DNA from: Stagnihabitans sp038231395
GTDB lineage: Bacteria > Pseudomonadota > Alphaproteobacteria > Rhodobacterales > Rhodobacteraceae
NCBI GenBank assembly: GCA_038231395.1
Contig: JBBRLL010000003.1
Coordinates: 1 to 64,000, forward strand
DNA length: 64,000 nucleotides
Reading direction: 5' to 3'
This document shows, one piece after another, positions 34,825 to 43,741 of this stretch. Numbering within the stretch: the first letter of the stretch is position 1; each line of letters opens with the position of its first letter. Position numbers and translations under genes: made by a program. The notes beneath the pieces were generated by a model that had not been told where the DNA came from, made no database searches, and was given only the letters and a program-made list of their open reading frames with translations.

Positions 34825-35280
34825 TTAAACCTGCATCGCAAACCTCGGCGCGTGGCCCGCAGCAACGCTGAACCCATGCCGCACATACCACGCCTGCGCG
34901 GTGCGGTTTTCAGGATGCGTGCTGACCGTCATATAGCTGCACCCCAGCACCATCGCGCGCTGTTTGGCCGCCATCACCAACGCCAGACCTATCCCTAGCC
35001 CCCGCCGATCATGGTGCACATACAGGTGGTGCAAGTCCAAGCCCCGCGCGCCGTTCTGAAAGCGCGCAAGTTTGACCAGTGTGGCGTAACCGTCCAGCCG
35101 GTCACTGTCACCGGCCACCAGCGTGATCACCCAAGGCTCCACCGCAAACAAATCGCGCCGAAGGGTGGACAAAGTCACCGCCGGCACATCATCATGATGG
35201 TGCGCCAAAGCCTGCACCATCTCTAAAAGTTGAGTTAAATCAGCAGGTTCGGCAGGTCTTATCGTCAAGGAAGGGGTCAT
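34825..35280 (-). CDS. GNAT family N-acetyltransferase
   Basis: The 151-residue protein has the GNAT fold: N-terminal LTIRPAEPADL, the acetyl-CoA loop HHDRRGLGIGLALV (R-x-x-G-x-G/A type) and the C-terminal TAQAWYVRHGF. The ATG at 35280 begins at the family N-terminus; an open extension upstream has no support. The substrate cannot be told from the sequence. Confidence 0.9.
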   Translation of the reverse strand: MTPSLTIRPAEPADLTQLLEMVQALAHHHDDVPAVTLSTLRRDLFAVEPWVITLVAGDSDRLDGYATLVKLARFQNGARGLDLHHLYVHHDRRGLGIGLALVMAAKQRAMVLGCSYMTVSTHPENRTAQAWYVRHGFSVAAGHAPRFAMQV

Positions 35281-35314
35281 CTGCGGGGCTTTCCGAGGGG
35301 CCCGCTGGCGCATC

Positions 35315-35337
35315 AAAAAACCGCCACACGGGCGGTT
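35315..35337 (-). terminator. Intrinsic terminator (minus strand)
   Basis: Read on the minus strand, AACCGCC, a five-base loop and GGCGGTT are followed by a T-run (TTTTTT). It lies between the solute-binding protein gene and the GNAT gene and would end transcription coming from the former. The rest of 35281-35562 shows nothing. Confidence 0.6.
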
Positions 35338-35562
35338 GAGGTGAAGCAAACAGGCTCCGTCACCGCCTAACGATGTGCGGTGCTAAAGTACCAGTTAAAG
35401 GTGCGTATCAGTGCCATACCACCTTCTGCCACGCTTCCGCGCCCCAGTCAATTCCCCATGCAAATGTCCATTTTGCGCAAGAAAATCAGGGGATTACCAA
35501 GCCGCCACCGCCAATCCGGCCTGCCAAATCCAGCGGTTCTATCAGTCTCCGCCTCGATGGTT

Positions 35563-37377
35563 TTAGTTCTGATACCACCAGACGTCCGGCAAAAACCCCA
35601 GCCAGTCGCCGTAAATCGCCACGTGATCGGGATGTTTCAATGCGGCCTTATGGGCAATATGGCTGACATTGGAATACCAGAATGGGATCACATAGCGCCC
35701 CGTCGTCAGAACCCGGTCAAGCGCCTGCACGGCGGTTACAAAATCCTCGCGGCTTTTTGAGGTGACCATCGTGGTAATTAATCCATCGACGGCCGGTGAG
35801 GCGACCCCCATCCAATTGCGTGTCCCTTCCTTGGTGACACCATCCGATCCCCAATAAAGCGACTGCTCATTGCCGGGGCTCAGCGACAAAGACCGTGTAT
35901 AATGCGTCATGTCAAAGTTATAGGTGTTGGTCCGCTCCTTATATTGCGCCGAGTCTACCACTTGTACCGTCGCCACGATCCCGAGTTTCTTAAGTCCCTC
36001 GATATAGATATTCACCGCAGCAATCGTATCCGCCTCACCTTTTGACAACAGAATTTCAAATTGGAACGCAGCACCAGAGGCATCTTTCAAAACACCGTCC
36101 TGAACAGTCCATCCAGCTTGTTCCAAAAGTTTCAAAGCCTTGCGCACGTTGGCCCGGTTGGCCTCTGACCCGTCCGAAACCGGCAGAGTATAACCCTCCA
36201 AAGCACCGGGCAGCAACGCGTCCTTATACGGCATCAGCAAAGCCGCAACCATGTCCGACGCCGGGTTTTTCACGTCCCCCGCCAGATCCGAATTGCCGAA
36301 ATAGCTTTCAATCCTTGGGGTCACGCCACCGTTCAAAGTCTGATTGACCAGCTCAAAGTTGAACGCCTCGGTCAAAGCCTCGCGCACCCGCCAATCGGCA
36401 AAGATCGGGCGACGAAGATTAAAGGCCAAACCGTCAATCCCTGATGGCCGTTTGTGGGGGATATCCTCCTTGACGACTTCGCCCGATTGCACGGCCGGGA
36501 CATCATAGGCAGTCGACCATTTGGCGGTGTTTGACTCCCGATAAACGTCAATATCCACCGCCTTCAATGCCTCGATCATCACGCTCGGGTCCGAGAAATA
36601 GACGTATTTGAACCCATCGAAATTCCACAAGCCTTTGTTGAACGCCAGATCCTTGCCCCACCAATCTGGGTTCTTCCTGAAGCTGACAAAACTGCCAGCC
36701 TCAAACTTTTCAACCACATAGGGGCCGGAACCGATCACAGGCTCCATCGACGAGGCGGTGAAATCCTTGCCCTCAAACTGCTTTTTCTCCAGAACAGGTC
36801 GCAACCCCAACAGCAGGGGCATCTCGCGGTCGGCCTGCGTAAAGGTGAACCGCACCAGATCCGGTCCGGTCTGCGTCGCACTAGCTACTTTCTTCCAGGC
36901 GGCGGCGTAGCGCGGGTTGCCCTGCTCGCCCAGGGTCTTCATCGACCACAGCACGTCTTCCACCGTCACCGGGTTGCCATCCGAGAATCGGGCCCCGGCG
37001 CGCAGCTTGAATTCGACGTAGGTGCGGGCCTCATCGGTGTCTATCGATTCGGCCAAAAGGCCATACAGGCTGAACGGCTCATCATAAGAACGGCCCATAA
37101 GTGTCTCCACCACAAGGGTAGAAACCGCAGCGGGGGCCTGACCTTTGGTGATGAACGGGTTGAGCGAATCAAACCCGCCGGCCTCACCGAAGGTGACGCT
37201 GCCACCCTGGGGCGCCGCAGGGTTGGCTTGCGGCAAGGACACAAAATCTGGGGGAAGGGCAGGGTCGCCATACATAGCTATGCCGTGGCGCGGGTCGGCA
37301 ACCGCCGCGTGCGCGCAAAGGCCAAAGGCTGTCACAAGGGTCGCGGCCTTGAAAGCTTGGACGAGTTGAAGACGCAT
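35563..37377 (-). CDS. ABC transporter solute-binding protein, peptide/YejA type (family 5)
   Basis: The 604-residue protein has a Sec signal peptide (hydrophobic residues 10-25) and the large family 5 fold, with FDSLNPFITKG, the conserved SGPYVVEKFEAG and the C-terminal region. Length and motifs are closest to YejA-like oligopeptide binding proteins. No permease or ATPase genes adjoin it, so the partner transporter must be elsewhere. The ATG at 37377 follows GAGGGA. An 8-bp inverted repeat lies directly upstream of that ribosome binding site. Confidence 0.9.
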   Translation of the reverse strand: MRLQLVQAFKAATLVTAFGLCAHAAVADPRHGIAMYGDPALPPDFVSLPQANPAAPQGGSVTFGEAGGFDSLNPFITKGQAPAAVSTLVVETLMGRSYDEPFSLYGLLAESIDTDEARTYVEFKLRAGARFSDGNPVTVEDVLWSMKTLGEQGNPRYAAAWKKVASATQTGPDLVRFTFTQADREMPLLLGLRPVLEKKQFEGKDFTASSMEPVIGSGPYVVEKFEAGSFVSFRKNPDWWGKDLAFNKGLWNFDGFKYVYFSDPSVMIEALKAVDIDVYRESNTAKWSTAYDVPAVQSGEVVKEDIPHKRPSGIDGLAFNLRRPIFADWRVREALTEAFNFELVNQTLNGGVTPRIESYFGNSDLAGDVKNPASDMVAALLMPYKDALLPGALEGYTLPVSDGSEANRANVRKALKLLEQAGWTVQDGVLKDASGAAFQFEILLSKGEADTIAAVNIYIEGLKKLGIVATVQVVDSAQYKERTNTYNFDMTHYTRSLSLSPGNEQSLYWGSDGVTKEGTRNWMGVASPAVDGLITTMVTSKSREDFVTAVQALDRVLTTGRYVIPFWYSNVSHIAHKAALKHPDHVAIYGDWLGFLPDVWWYQN

Positions 37378-37392
37378 CGGCAACAATCCCTC

Positions 37393-37417
37393 GGGTCAGG
37401 TGTGATTACCCTGACCC
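37393..37417 (-). promoter_or_regulatory. Inverted repeat at the ribosome binding site of the solute-binding protein gene
   Basis: GGGTCAGG (37393-37400) and CCTGACCC (37410-37417) form a perfect 8-bp inverted repeat with a nine-base spacer. It ends at the edge of the GAGGGA ribosome binding site. It could be an operator for a dimeric repressor or an mRNA hairpin that limits translation. Confidence 0.45.
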
Positions 37418-37451
37418 TAAGGCGGCTTAGGCGACATTTCAAACGTTTAGC

Positions 37452-37480
37452 TTGAACGGTGCGGGCAACGGGTCTATAAG
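37452..37480 (+). promoter_or_regulatory. Promoter of the candidate small RNA
   Basis: TTGAAC (37452-37457) and TATAAG (37475-37480) are separated by exactly 17 bases, a good sigma-70-type promoter. Transcription would begin near 37487. Confidence 0.65.
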
Positions 37481-37486
37481 ATGCTT

Positions 37487-37562
37487 ACTGCTCGATAGGT
37501 TTCTTGCCTGTATGAAACCTGCCTCAACGACTTGACGCCAGCCTCGCGCTGGCGTTTTTTTT
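37487..37562 (+). ncRNA. Candidate small RNA of about 76 nt
   Basis: The predicted transcript begins about seven bases after the TATAAG box. It folds into a first hairpin AGGTTTC/GAAACCT with a ten-base loop TTGCCTGTAT, then an unpaired stretch (GCCTCAACGACTTG), then an intrinsic terminator ACGCCAGC/GCTGGCGT followed by eight T (37535-37562). There is no ORF of meaningful length. It is divergent from the solute-binding protein gene. I do not recognise it as a known RNA family. Promoter, spacing, hairpins and T-run together make a transcript very likely; function is unknown. Confidence 0.65.
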
Positions 37563-38100
37563 GTGCGTTGAGGGGTTGGAGGAGCCATCTGACGAAGTGA
37601 GCAGCCGAGAGGTCGCCTGCGAGGTGGTCAGGCCGCACAACCGTTCCGCATGATGGTGGCGCTGGCGCACGATCACGGATGCGGAAAGACGCTCAGCATG
37701 GTTTCTGACACTTTGGCACGGTCAGGATGAACGCTCACTTGCGATACACTTTGGAAAGTTAATTGAAAACGAACCAGCGTTTCTGTGTTTTTCAAAAGCT
37801 TTAATCCACACAGTCTTCCGCAGAAACGCTCCGCTTTCGTGGTCAGGTCCTTAGGACTGGGGTGGTTTCGCATGGCGCAAAGGCACAGCGTTAGTTATGG
37901 ATTGAGTGTCCCGGGTTTTCGGCGTCACCGGCGCTCATTTGGTAAAAAGTTGGCGGAACATTTGCGATCAATACTGCAAAACGCGCCTTAGACTAAATCG
38001 CCTTGTCGAAATAAATCTTGAAATGACTAGGGACCACCGGGCGATGAACGGGCAACGTCAAATCGACATTGCAACTTTCGCGCCAAGAGGCTTTGCCGCC
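37563..38100. other. Gene-free interval with a 10-bp inverted repeat
   Basis: No convincing gene was found. A minus-strand frame at 37673-37873 (66 residues) has no ribosome binding site. AGCGTTTCTG (37776-37785) and CAGAAACGCT (37821-37830) form a perfect 10-bp inverted repeat with a 35-base spacer, followed on the plus strand by a less GC-rich stretch. The interval may be a remnant of a decayed gene. Confidence 0.4.
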
Positions 38101-38769
38101 TCACTCTACCTTCCCAACCGGATAGACCAGCCCGCCAGAGGCCACCAGCTTCGCCGCTTCTTCCGAGGTCAAATCCAGTTCGATCACGTCTTTTCGGGGT
38201 ACAAACACCACAAACCCGCTGGTAAAGGGTGTCAGGCCGATGAAGACAGAGATGACATCTGGCCCCAGCTTTTCCGCAATTTCCCCGCGTGGCCGCGATG
38301 AAATCAGCCCGATGGTCCAGACGCCGGGTCTTGGGAACTCCACCAGACAGGTCTTCTCAAAACTGGATTCGGTCTTGTTGAACACCGTCTCGGCGACCTG
38401 CTTCAGCGCCGAGTATAACGACCTTACCACTGGCATCCGCGCCACCAAGCGGTCCAGCCGCCCCAGCACAGTGCGCCCGATCAGGCCCTTGGCGATCCAC
38501 CCCATCAGCGTGGTGAACAGCAAGAACACCACCACCCCCACACCGCGAATGGGAAAACCGCGGCCCGGTCCGAAGAAATGCATCATCAGCTCGGGTGGTT
38601 GATAAGCTTCTGGAATCAAAGGCAATATCCAGCCGTCCAGATAGCCGATCACGGCCCAGATCAGGTAGATGGTCAGCCCGATTGGCAGCACCACCACCAA
38701 CCCGGTGAGAAAGCTGGAGCGCAGGCTGGCGGCAAGGCTGCGGCGTTGGCTGGCAATGGGGTCGGGCAT
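38101..38769 (-). CDS. DUF502 membrane protein
   Basis: The 222-residue protein has two membrane spans, near residues 20-45 (TGLVVVLPIGLTIYLIW) and 73-95. Between and after them come the DUF502 features: GRGFPIRGVG, then PVVRSLYSALKQVAETV and PRPGVWTIGLIS. The family is widespread in proteobacteria and has no established function. It stands alone on the minus strand. Confidence 0.9.
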   Translation of the reverse strand: MPDPIASQRRSLAASLRSSFLTGLVVVLPIGLTIYLIWAVIGYLDGWILPLIPEAYQPPELMMHFFGPGRGFPIRGVGVVVFLLFTTLMGWIAKGLIGRTVLGRLDRLVARMPVVRSLYSALKQVAETVFNKTESSFEKTCLVEFPRPGVWTIGLISSRPRGEIAEKLGPDVISVFIGLTPFTSGFVVFVPRKDVIELDLTSEEAAKLVASGGLVYPVGKVE

Positions 38770-38914
38770 GAGGTCTCCTTGGTCGCTGCCTGCATAGCGC
38801 AGGATCGCCGCCCAAAGAAGCCTTCAAAGGGCCTTGGCGGCTCATTTGCACCTGTCCGACAGGACCGAGCCGGGTCTGCCGGGCGGCACCGCACCCAAAG
38901 CAAAGCGCCCGTGC

Positions 38915-39844
38915 CTAAACCTTGGGCAGCGCCGAAAGCTCCACCGCAATCGCCGCGGCCAGACGCGCGTTGTTCAGCACCAAAGCGATGTTGGACACCA
39001 AAGAACGCCCCTCGGTCAGTTCGAATATCCGTTGCAACAGGAACGGTGTGACCGCCTTGGCCGCGATGCCTTGGGCCGCAGCCTCAGCAAGCGCCCGTTC
39101 AATGAAAGGGCCAATTTCGGCTGGCGAAATCTCGGCCTCCGGCGGAATAGGGTTGGCCACCAATTGTCCCCCGGCCATGCCAAGCCTGTCACGCATCCGG
39201 TGGGCCGCGGCAATCTGGCGCGCCGTATCCATCCGAAGCGGCGCCCTAAGACCAGAGGACCGCGACCAGAAGGCCGGAAAATCGTCCTGGCCGTAAGCAA
39301 TCACCGGAACCCCATGAGTCTCCAGCACCTCCAGCGTCTTTGGAATGTCGAGGATGGCCTTGGCCCCGGCAGCCACCACAGTCACCGGCGTCACAGCAAA
39401 CTCCAGCAAATCGGCAGAGATATCGAAGGTCGACTCCGCCCCGCGATGCACGCCGCCGATGCCGCCGGTGCCAAACACCTCAATTCCGGCCATGCGGGCG
39501 CAGATCATGGTGGCGGCAACTGTGGTGGCCCCGGTGCGGCCCAAAGCCACGCAGGCGGCCAGATCGGCGCGGCTCAGTTTCATCACGTCCTTGGCCTGAC
39601 CCAAAGCCTCCAGTTCCGCCTCTGTCAGCCCGATATGGATGCGCCCGGCGCTCACGGCGATGGTGGCAGGCACAGCCCCGGCGGCCCGCACCTCTGCCTC
39701 AACCCGACGGGCGGTTTCAACGTTCTGCGGCCACGGCATGCCATGCGTGATGATGGTGGATTCCAGTGCCACGATCGGGCGGCCAGCGGCCCGGGCCTCG
39801 GCCACTTCAGGGGAATAGGTCAGGGAAGCAATCTGATCAGTCAT
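38915..39844 (-). CDS. psuG: Pseudouridine-5'-phosphate glycosidase
   Basis: The 309-residue protein has the PsuG signatures VALESTIITHGMPWPQN, GRTGATTVAATMI and GTGGIGGVHRG. It splits pseudouridine 5'-phosphate into uracil and ribose 5-phosphate, the second step of pseudouridine breakdown. It overlaps the upstream kinase gene by four bases, so the two are one unit. Confidence 0.96.
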   Translation of the reverse strand: MTDQIASLTYSPEVAEARAAGRPIVALESTIITHGMPWPQNVETARRVEAEVRAAGAVPATIAVSAGRIHIGLTEAELEALGQAKDVMKLSRADLAACVALGRTGATTVAATMICARMAGIEVFGTGGIGGVHRGAESTFDISADLLEFAVTPVTVVAAGAKAILDIPKTLEVLETHGVPVIAYGQDDFPAFWSRSSGLRAPLRMDTARQIAAAHRMRDRLGMAGGQLVANPIPPEAEISPAEIGPFIERALAEAAAQGIAAKAVTPFLLQRIFELTEGRSLVSNIALVLNNARLAAAIAVELSALPKV

Positions 39845-40755
39845 GAGCCGACCTCCTTGGAGACATAATCCGCCGCTGCCTGCAGGGCGGCCTGCAAAGC
39901 GGCCTCACGGTCGGCACCGCGCCGTTCGGCCACGATATGGGCGGCCATGAAGGTATCACCCGCGCCGGTGACACGCGACACCATAACCTGCGGCGGCTGT
40001 TCGGTGATGACACCCACCCCCGCACGCCCCTCGGCGCAGGGCTTGCCGCCGTCGGTGACCAGAACCCGGTTTGCCCCGCGCCCCAACAGTGCTTCGGCGG
40101 CTTCGGCGGCGGTAACAGCCTCAATGCGCGACAAAAGCCGGGCTTCTTCGAGGTTCAGATACAACGTGGCACCCGGGTGTCGCAGCAGCGGGGACAGGCG
40201 TTCGGCCTTGCCGGGAGAAGCCGCAGCAAGCCGAAGATCGGCGCGCGAAAAGGCTTCAGAACCCGCGATCTCGGCCAAAAGCGCCTCGGTCAGGTTGCCA
40301 TCCAGTGCGATCAGACCGCTCCACGGGGCATCCTTTGACCCCAGTGTGCCATCCGCCAAGGGTCGCAGGATCTTGGCCCCCGCAGCCTCCAGCGAATGGG
40401 CATCGGCCACGGCGGCGATCAGTCCGTTTGCACCTTCGATGGCCATGTAAAGGTCGGTCGGCAGGTGATCAGAGCGGTAGGCATACGCGGTTTCCAGCCC
40501 CAGTCGGGCGCAGGCGGCGATCAACGCCTCCCCCTCCGCGTCGCGACCAATCGCCGTCAGGATCGCCGGCCGCAGACCAAGCCGGGCAAGCGCCATGGCG
40601 ATGTTCATCGCAACTCCGCCCGGCAATCGGGTGATCCGGCCCGGCACGTCGCCCCCCAGAGGTAGCGCAGCCGGTGTCCGCCCGATGATGTCCCACAAGA
40701 CCGAGCCAATGCACAGAATGTCTGGTGAGGATTCAGTTTTCACGGGGGATTTCAT
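39841..40755 (-). CDS. psuK: PfkB family kinase, probable pseudouridine kinase
   Basis: The 304-residue ribokinase-fold protein has the N-terminal PGGVAMNIAMALARLG and the C-terminal signature VTGAGDTFMAAH, whose Asp is the catalytic base. Because it overlaps psuG by four bases (ATGA), its substrate is most likely pseudouridine, giving a complete two-enzyme catabolic pair. No dedicated transporter gene is adjacent. The specificity is inferred from context. Confidence 0.9.
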   Translation of the reverse strand: MKSPVKTESSPDILCIGSVLWDIIGRTPAALPLGGDVPGRITRLPGGVAMNIAMALARLGLRPAILTAIGRDAEGEALIAACARLGLETAYAYRSDHLPTDLYMAIEGANGLIAAVADAHSLEAAGAKILRPLADGTLGSKDAPWSGLIALDGNLTEALLAEIAGSEAFSRADLRLAAASPGKAERLSPLLRHPGATLYLNLEEARLLSRIEAVTAAEAAEALLGRGANRVLVTDGGKPCAEGRAGVGVITEQPPQVMVSRVTGAGDTFMAAHIVAERRGADREAALQAALQAAADYVSKEVGS

Positions 40756-40821
40756 CGCCTATCCTGGGGGGGGAGTGCAAGGGCCAGATGGCGTCCCTGA
40801 TCGGGCAAGGGTTGGACGGGA

Positions 40822-41517
40822 ATGCAAGAGGCAACGGCGAAAGGCTATGCAGGGCTGCCGCGCGGGCTGCCAGCGTTTCTGGGCGAATTGGAGGCCAACA
40901 ATTCCCGCGATTGGTTTGAAGCACATCGGTCGGAATATGAGGCGCTGTGGCTGAAACCGGCGCTGGATCTGGCGGCGGCCTTGTCGGGACCCGTGGCGGT
41001 ATTGGGCCTGATGGCGGTGCCCAAACTGAACGCCTCGGTCCGGCGGATCAACCGGGATGTGCGGTTCAGCGCAGACAAAAGCCCGTACAACCCACGGCTG
41101 CATCTGCTGTTGTCAACGGGAGCGGAGTTCAACCGAAGCCCGGGGGTTCATCTGGTCTTTTCAGCACAGGGGTTCGGGTTTGGCGTCGGCCACTACGGTT
41201 TTACGCCTGCGGGGTTGGAACAAATGCGGGCGGCGTTCTGCGATGACATTCAGCGCCATATGTTTCTGGCGGCTCTGGCGCGGGCCGAGGCACATGGAGT
41301 GCGGCTGACCGCTCCGGACTTGGCCAAAGTGCCGAAGGGACTGCCATCTGGTCACGACTGGGACCATCTGTTGTGCCGCAAACATCTGGTCGCGCGCACG
41401 CCAGAGCATACGCCTTTTCCGGATTGGCTGTTCACAACCGCTTGCGTGCCGGGGCTGGTGGACCTTGTGGCCGATCTTGCCCCCGTGGCGCAATGGCTGA
41501 CCCGCTTTGCCGGGTGA
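40822..41517 (+). CDS. DUF2461 family protein
   Basis: The 231-residue protein is a DUF2461 (TIGR02453) member, with FLGELEANNSRDWFEAHR at the start, RRINRDVRFSADKSPYNP in the middle and PKGLPSGHDWDHLL later. Function is not known. It is divergent from psuK and precedes the rpsB leader. Confidence 0.9.
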   Translation: MQEATAKGYAGLPRGLPAFLGELEANNSRDWFEAHRSEYEALWLKPALDLAAALSGPVAVLGLMAVPKLNASVRRINRDVRFSADKSPYNPRLHLLLSTGAEFNRSPGVHLVFSAQGFGFGVGHYGFTPAGLEQMRAAFCDDIQRHMFLAALARAEAHGVRLTAPDLAKVPKGLPSGHDWDHLLCRKHLVARTPEHTPFPDWLFTTACVPGLVDLVADLAPVAQWLTRFAG

Positions 41518-41585
41518 CTTGGGCCTTGCATCCGGGGCGCACCTCAAGTAACAGCCGCTCACTTCACAGGCAGGTGCGGGCCAAA

Positions 41586-41621
41586 GGGGCAACCCCAAGG
41601 TCCACCGGTTGGGGGAAGCCC
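41586..41621 (+). promoter_or_regulatory. Candidate rpsB leader with two alternative hairpins
   Basis: GGGG (41586-41589) can pair with CCCC (41593-41596), while CCCCAA (41593-41598) can instead pair with TTGGGG (41609-41614). The two structures are mutually exclusive and end about 40 bases before the rpsB start. Leaders that switch structure are common for ribosomal protein genes; here the role is inferred only. A possible promoter (TTGCAT, 17 bases, TAACAG) lies at 41526-41554. Confidence 0.3.
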
Positions 41622-41663
41622 TGAATCATCTGCCAAAGTCAGAAACCGGAAAAGGACATGGAC

Positions 41664-42419
41664 ATGGCTCTTCCTGAATTCACGATGCGTCAGCTGCTGG
41701 AAGCTGGCGTTCACTATGGTCACCAGACTGCCCGCTGGAATCCCCGCATGGGCGAATACATCTACGGCGACCGCAACGGCATTCACATCCTTGATCTGAC
41801 GCAAACCGTGCCCTTGCTGGACGCCGCACTGAAGGTTGTCCGCGATACGGTCGCCAAGGGTGGTCGCATTCTGTTTGTCGGCACCAAGCGTCAGGCGCAG
41901 AAGGCCATCTCGGATTCTGCCGAAAAATGCGCGCAGTATTACATGAACCACCGTTGGCTGGGCGGCACGCTGACCAACTGGAAAACCATCCAGAACTCGA
42001 TCGCCCGCCTCAAGGCGCTGGACGAAATTCTGGCTGGTGGGGCCGAGGGCCTGACCAAGAAAGAGCGTCTTGGCATGGAACGTGAGCAGGGCAAGCTGCA
42101 AGCCTCGCTCGGCGGCATCCGTGAGATGGGCGGCACACCGGATCTTTTGTTCGTCATCGACGTGGGCAAAGAGGCCTTGGCCATCACCGAAGCCAAAAAG
42201 CTGGGCATTCCGGTTGTGGGCATTGTTGACAGCAACTGCTCACCCAAGGACATCGACTATATCATCCCGGGCAACGACGACGCTTCACGCGCCATTGCAT
42301 TTTATTGCGACCTGGTGTCGCGCGCGGCGCTGGACGGTATGACAGCCCAAATGGGCGCTGCCGGCGTTGACCTTGGCTCTTTGGAAGATGCCCCGGTTGA
42401 AGAGGCCGTACAGGCCTGA
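41664..42419 (+). CDS. rpsB: 30S ribosomal protein S2
   Basis: The 251-residue protein has the S2 hallmarks LLEAGVHYGHQTARWNPRMG, FVGTKRQAQ and IPVVGIVDSNCSP. It binds 16S rRNA between head and body of the small subunit. Two ATGs lie six bases apart; the second, at 41664, is preferred because the AAGGA site is then seven bases upstream and the product starts MALPEF as in related species. It is followed by tsf, the classical pair. Confidence 0.97.
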   Translation: MALPEFTMRQLLEAGVHYGHQTARWNPRMGEYIYGDRNGIHILDLTQTVPLLDAALKVVRDTVAKGGRILFVGTKRQAQKAISDSAEKCAQYYMNHRWLGGTLTNWKTIQNSIARLKALDEILAGGAEGLTKKERLGMEREQGKLQASLGGIREMGGTPDLLFVIDVGKEALAITEAKKLGIPVVGIVDSNCSPKDIDYIIPGNDDASRAIAFYCDLVSRAALDGMTAQMGAAGVDLGSLEDAPVEEAVQA

Positions 42420-42533
42420 TTTTTCGGATCTGATCTTGCGGCCCTGCCAAAAGGCGCGGCCAGCTTCACAATTCTGGTATCGAGCGGGGGTATATCCCGC
42501 TCGCTGCCATTTTCGGAACATGGGAGACTTAAC

Positions 42534-43442
42534 ATGACTGTCACCGCACAAATGGTGAAAGAACTGCGCGAATCGACCGGCGCAGGCATGATGGACGCCA
42601 AGAAGGCGCTTGTCGAAACCGATGGCAACATGGAGGCGGCGGTCGATTGGCTGCGCACCAAGGGCCTCGCCAAGGCCGCCAAAAAGGCCGACCGTCTGGC
42701 CGCAGAGGGTCTGGTGGGTGTGGCCGTCGGCAATGGCCGTGGCGTCGCGGTAGAGATCAACTCTGAAACCGACTTTGTGGCCAAGAACCTCGATTTCCAA
42801 AGCCTCGTCCGCGAAATCACCAAGGTTGCCCTGCAAACGGGCGAAACCGTCGAAGTGCTGAAAGCCTCGCATCTGAACGGCGAGCCGGTGGAAACCGCGA
42901 TCAATGCCGCCATCGCCCGGATCGGCGAGAACATGACCCTGCGCCGCATGCACGTGCTGGAGGGCTCCACCGTGGTGTCCTACGTCCACAATGCCGCCAC
43001 GGAAGGCATGGGCAAGATCGGCGTTCTGGTGGCACTGAACGGCCCGGCAGAGGCCGCTCAAGCCATCGGCAAGCAGTTTGCGATGCACATCGCGGCCACC
43101 TCGCCGCTGTCTCTGTCAGAAGCCTCGCTGGACCCGGCCGTGGTCCAGCGTGAACTGGCCGTGCAGACCGCCAAAGCGCTGGAAGAGAACGCAATCTCAG
43201 CCAAGCCAAAGCCCGATGCCGTGATCCACAACAACATCATCCCGGGCCGGATGAAGCGCTTTTTGTCCGAAGTGACCTTGCTGGGCCAGCAATTCGTGGT
43301 GAACCCGGACGTGACCGTCGCCGAAGCCGCCAAAGCCGCGGGCGTCGAGATCACCGGCTTTGCCCGCGTGTCGGTCGGCGAAGGCATCGAGAAAGAGAAA
43401 GAAGATTTCGCGGCGGAAGTGGCGAAGATGGTTCAGGCCTGA
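42534..43442 (+). CDS. tsf: Elongation factor Ts
   Basis: The 302-residue protein has the N-terminal UBA-like domain (MVKELRESTGAGMMDAKKAL) and the nucleotide-exchange motif SETDFVAKN. EF-Ts recycles EF-Tu by releasing GDP. It lies 114 bp after rpsB and is closed by a terminator. Confidence 0.97.
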   Translation: MTVTAQMVKELRESTGAGMMDAKKALVETDGNMEAAVDWLRTKGLAKAAKKADRLAAEGLVGVAVGNGRGVAVEINSETDFVAKNLDFQSLVREITKVALQTGETVEVLKASHLNGEPVETAINAAIARIGENMTLRRMHVLEGSTVVSYVHNAATEGMGKIGVLVALNGPAEAAQAIGKQFAMHIAATSPLSLSEASLDPAVVQRELAVQTAKALEENAISAKPKPDAVIHNNIIPGRMKRFLSEVTLLGQQFVVNPDVTVAEAAKAAGVEITGFARVSVGEGIEKEKEDFAAEVAKMVQA

Positions 43443-43463
43443 TTTCAGGCCTTTGACGAAACG

Positions 43464-43491
43464 AAGGGCCGGGGGCAACCTCAGCCCTTTT
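43464..43491 (+). terminator. Terminator after tsf
   Basis: GAAGGGC and GCCCTTTT pair around a GC-rich inner part (GGGGGCAACCTC) with a short T-run. It begins 21 bases after the tsf stop. The following 43492-43741 interval contains no gene that I can support. Confidence 0.6.
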
Positions 43492-43741
43492 GCCTGCTCG
43501 GGTGTCACTCGTCCCTTGGCGGTAAATTTTAACTGATCGCTTTTGCGTTCCGCAATCAACCCGCCGGATCGCTGAACTACGGCACCAAACCGCAACATCA
43601 ACACACGACCGCTTGGCAAATCCTGCCCTTGCAAAACCGCTTGCCCGACGAAATCGCGAACGCGGCGGGGTGATCCTTGCGTCAACGCTCGCAACCAGTT
43701 CCATAAATGCGCTGAAATCGAAAGAAACACAAAAAAGGAGG

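Noticed and set aside
37673..37873. Minus-strand frame of 66 codons in the gap before the DUF502 gene
   Set aside because: No ribosome binding site and no recognisable family; possibly a gene remnant, but not supportable.
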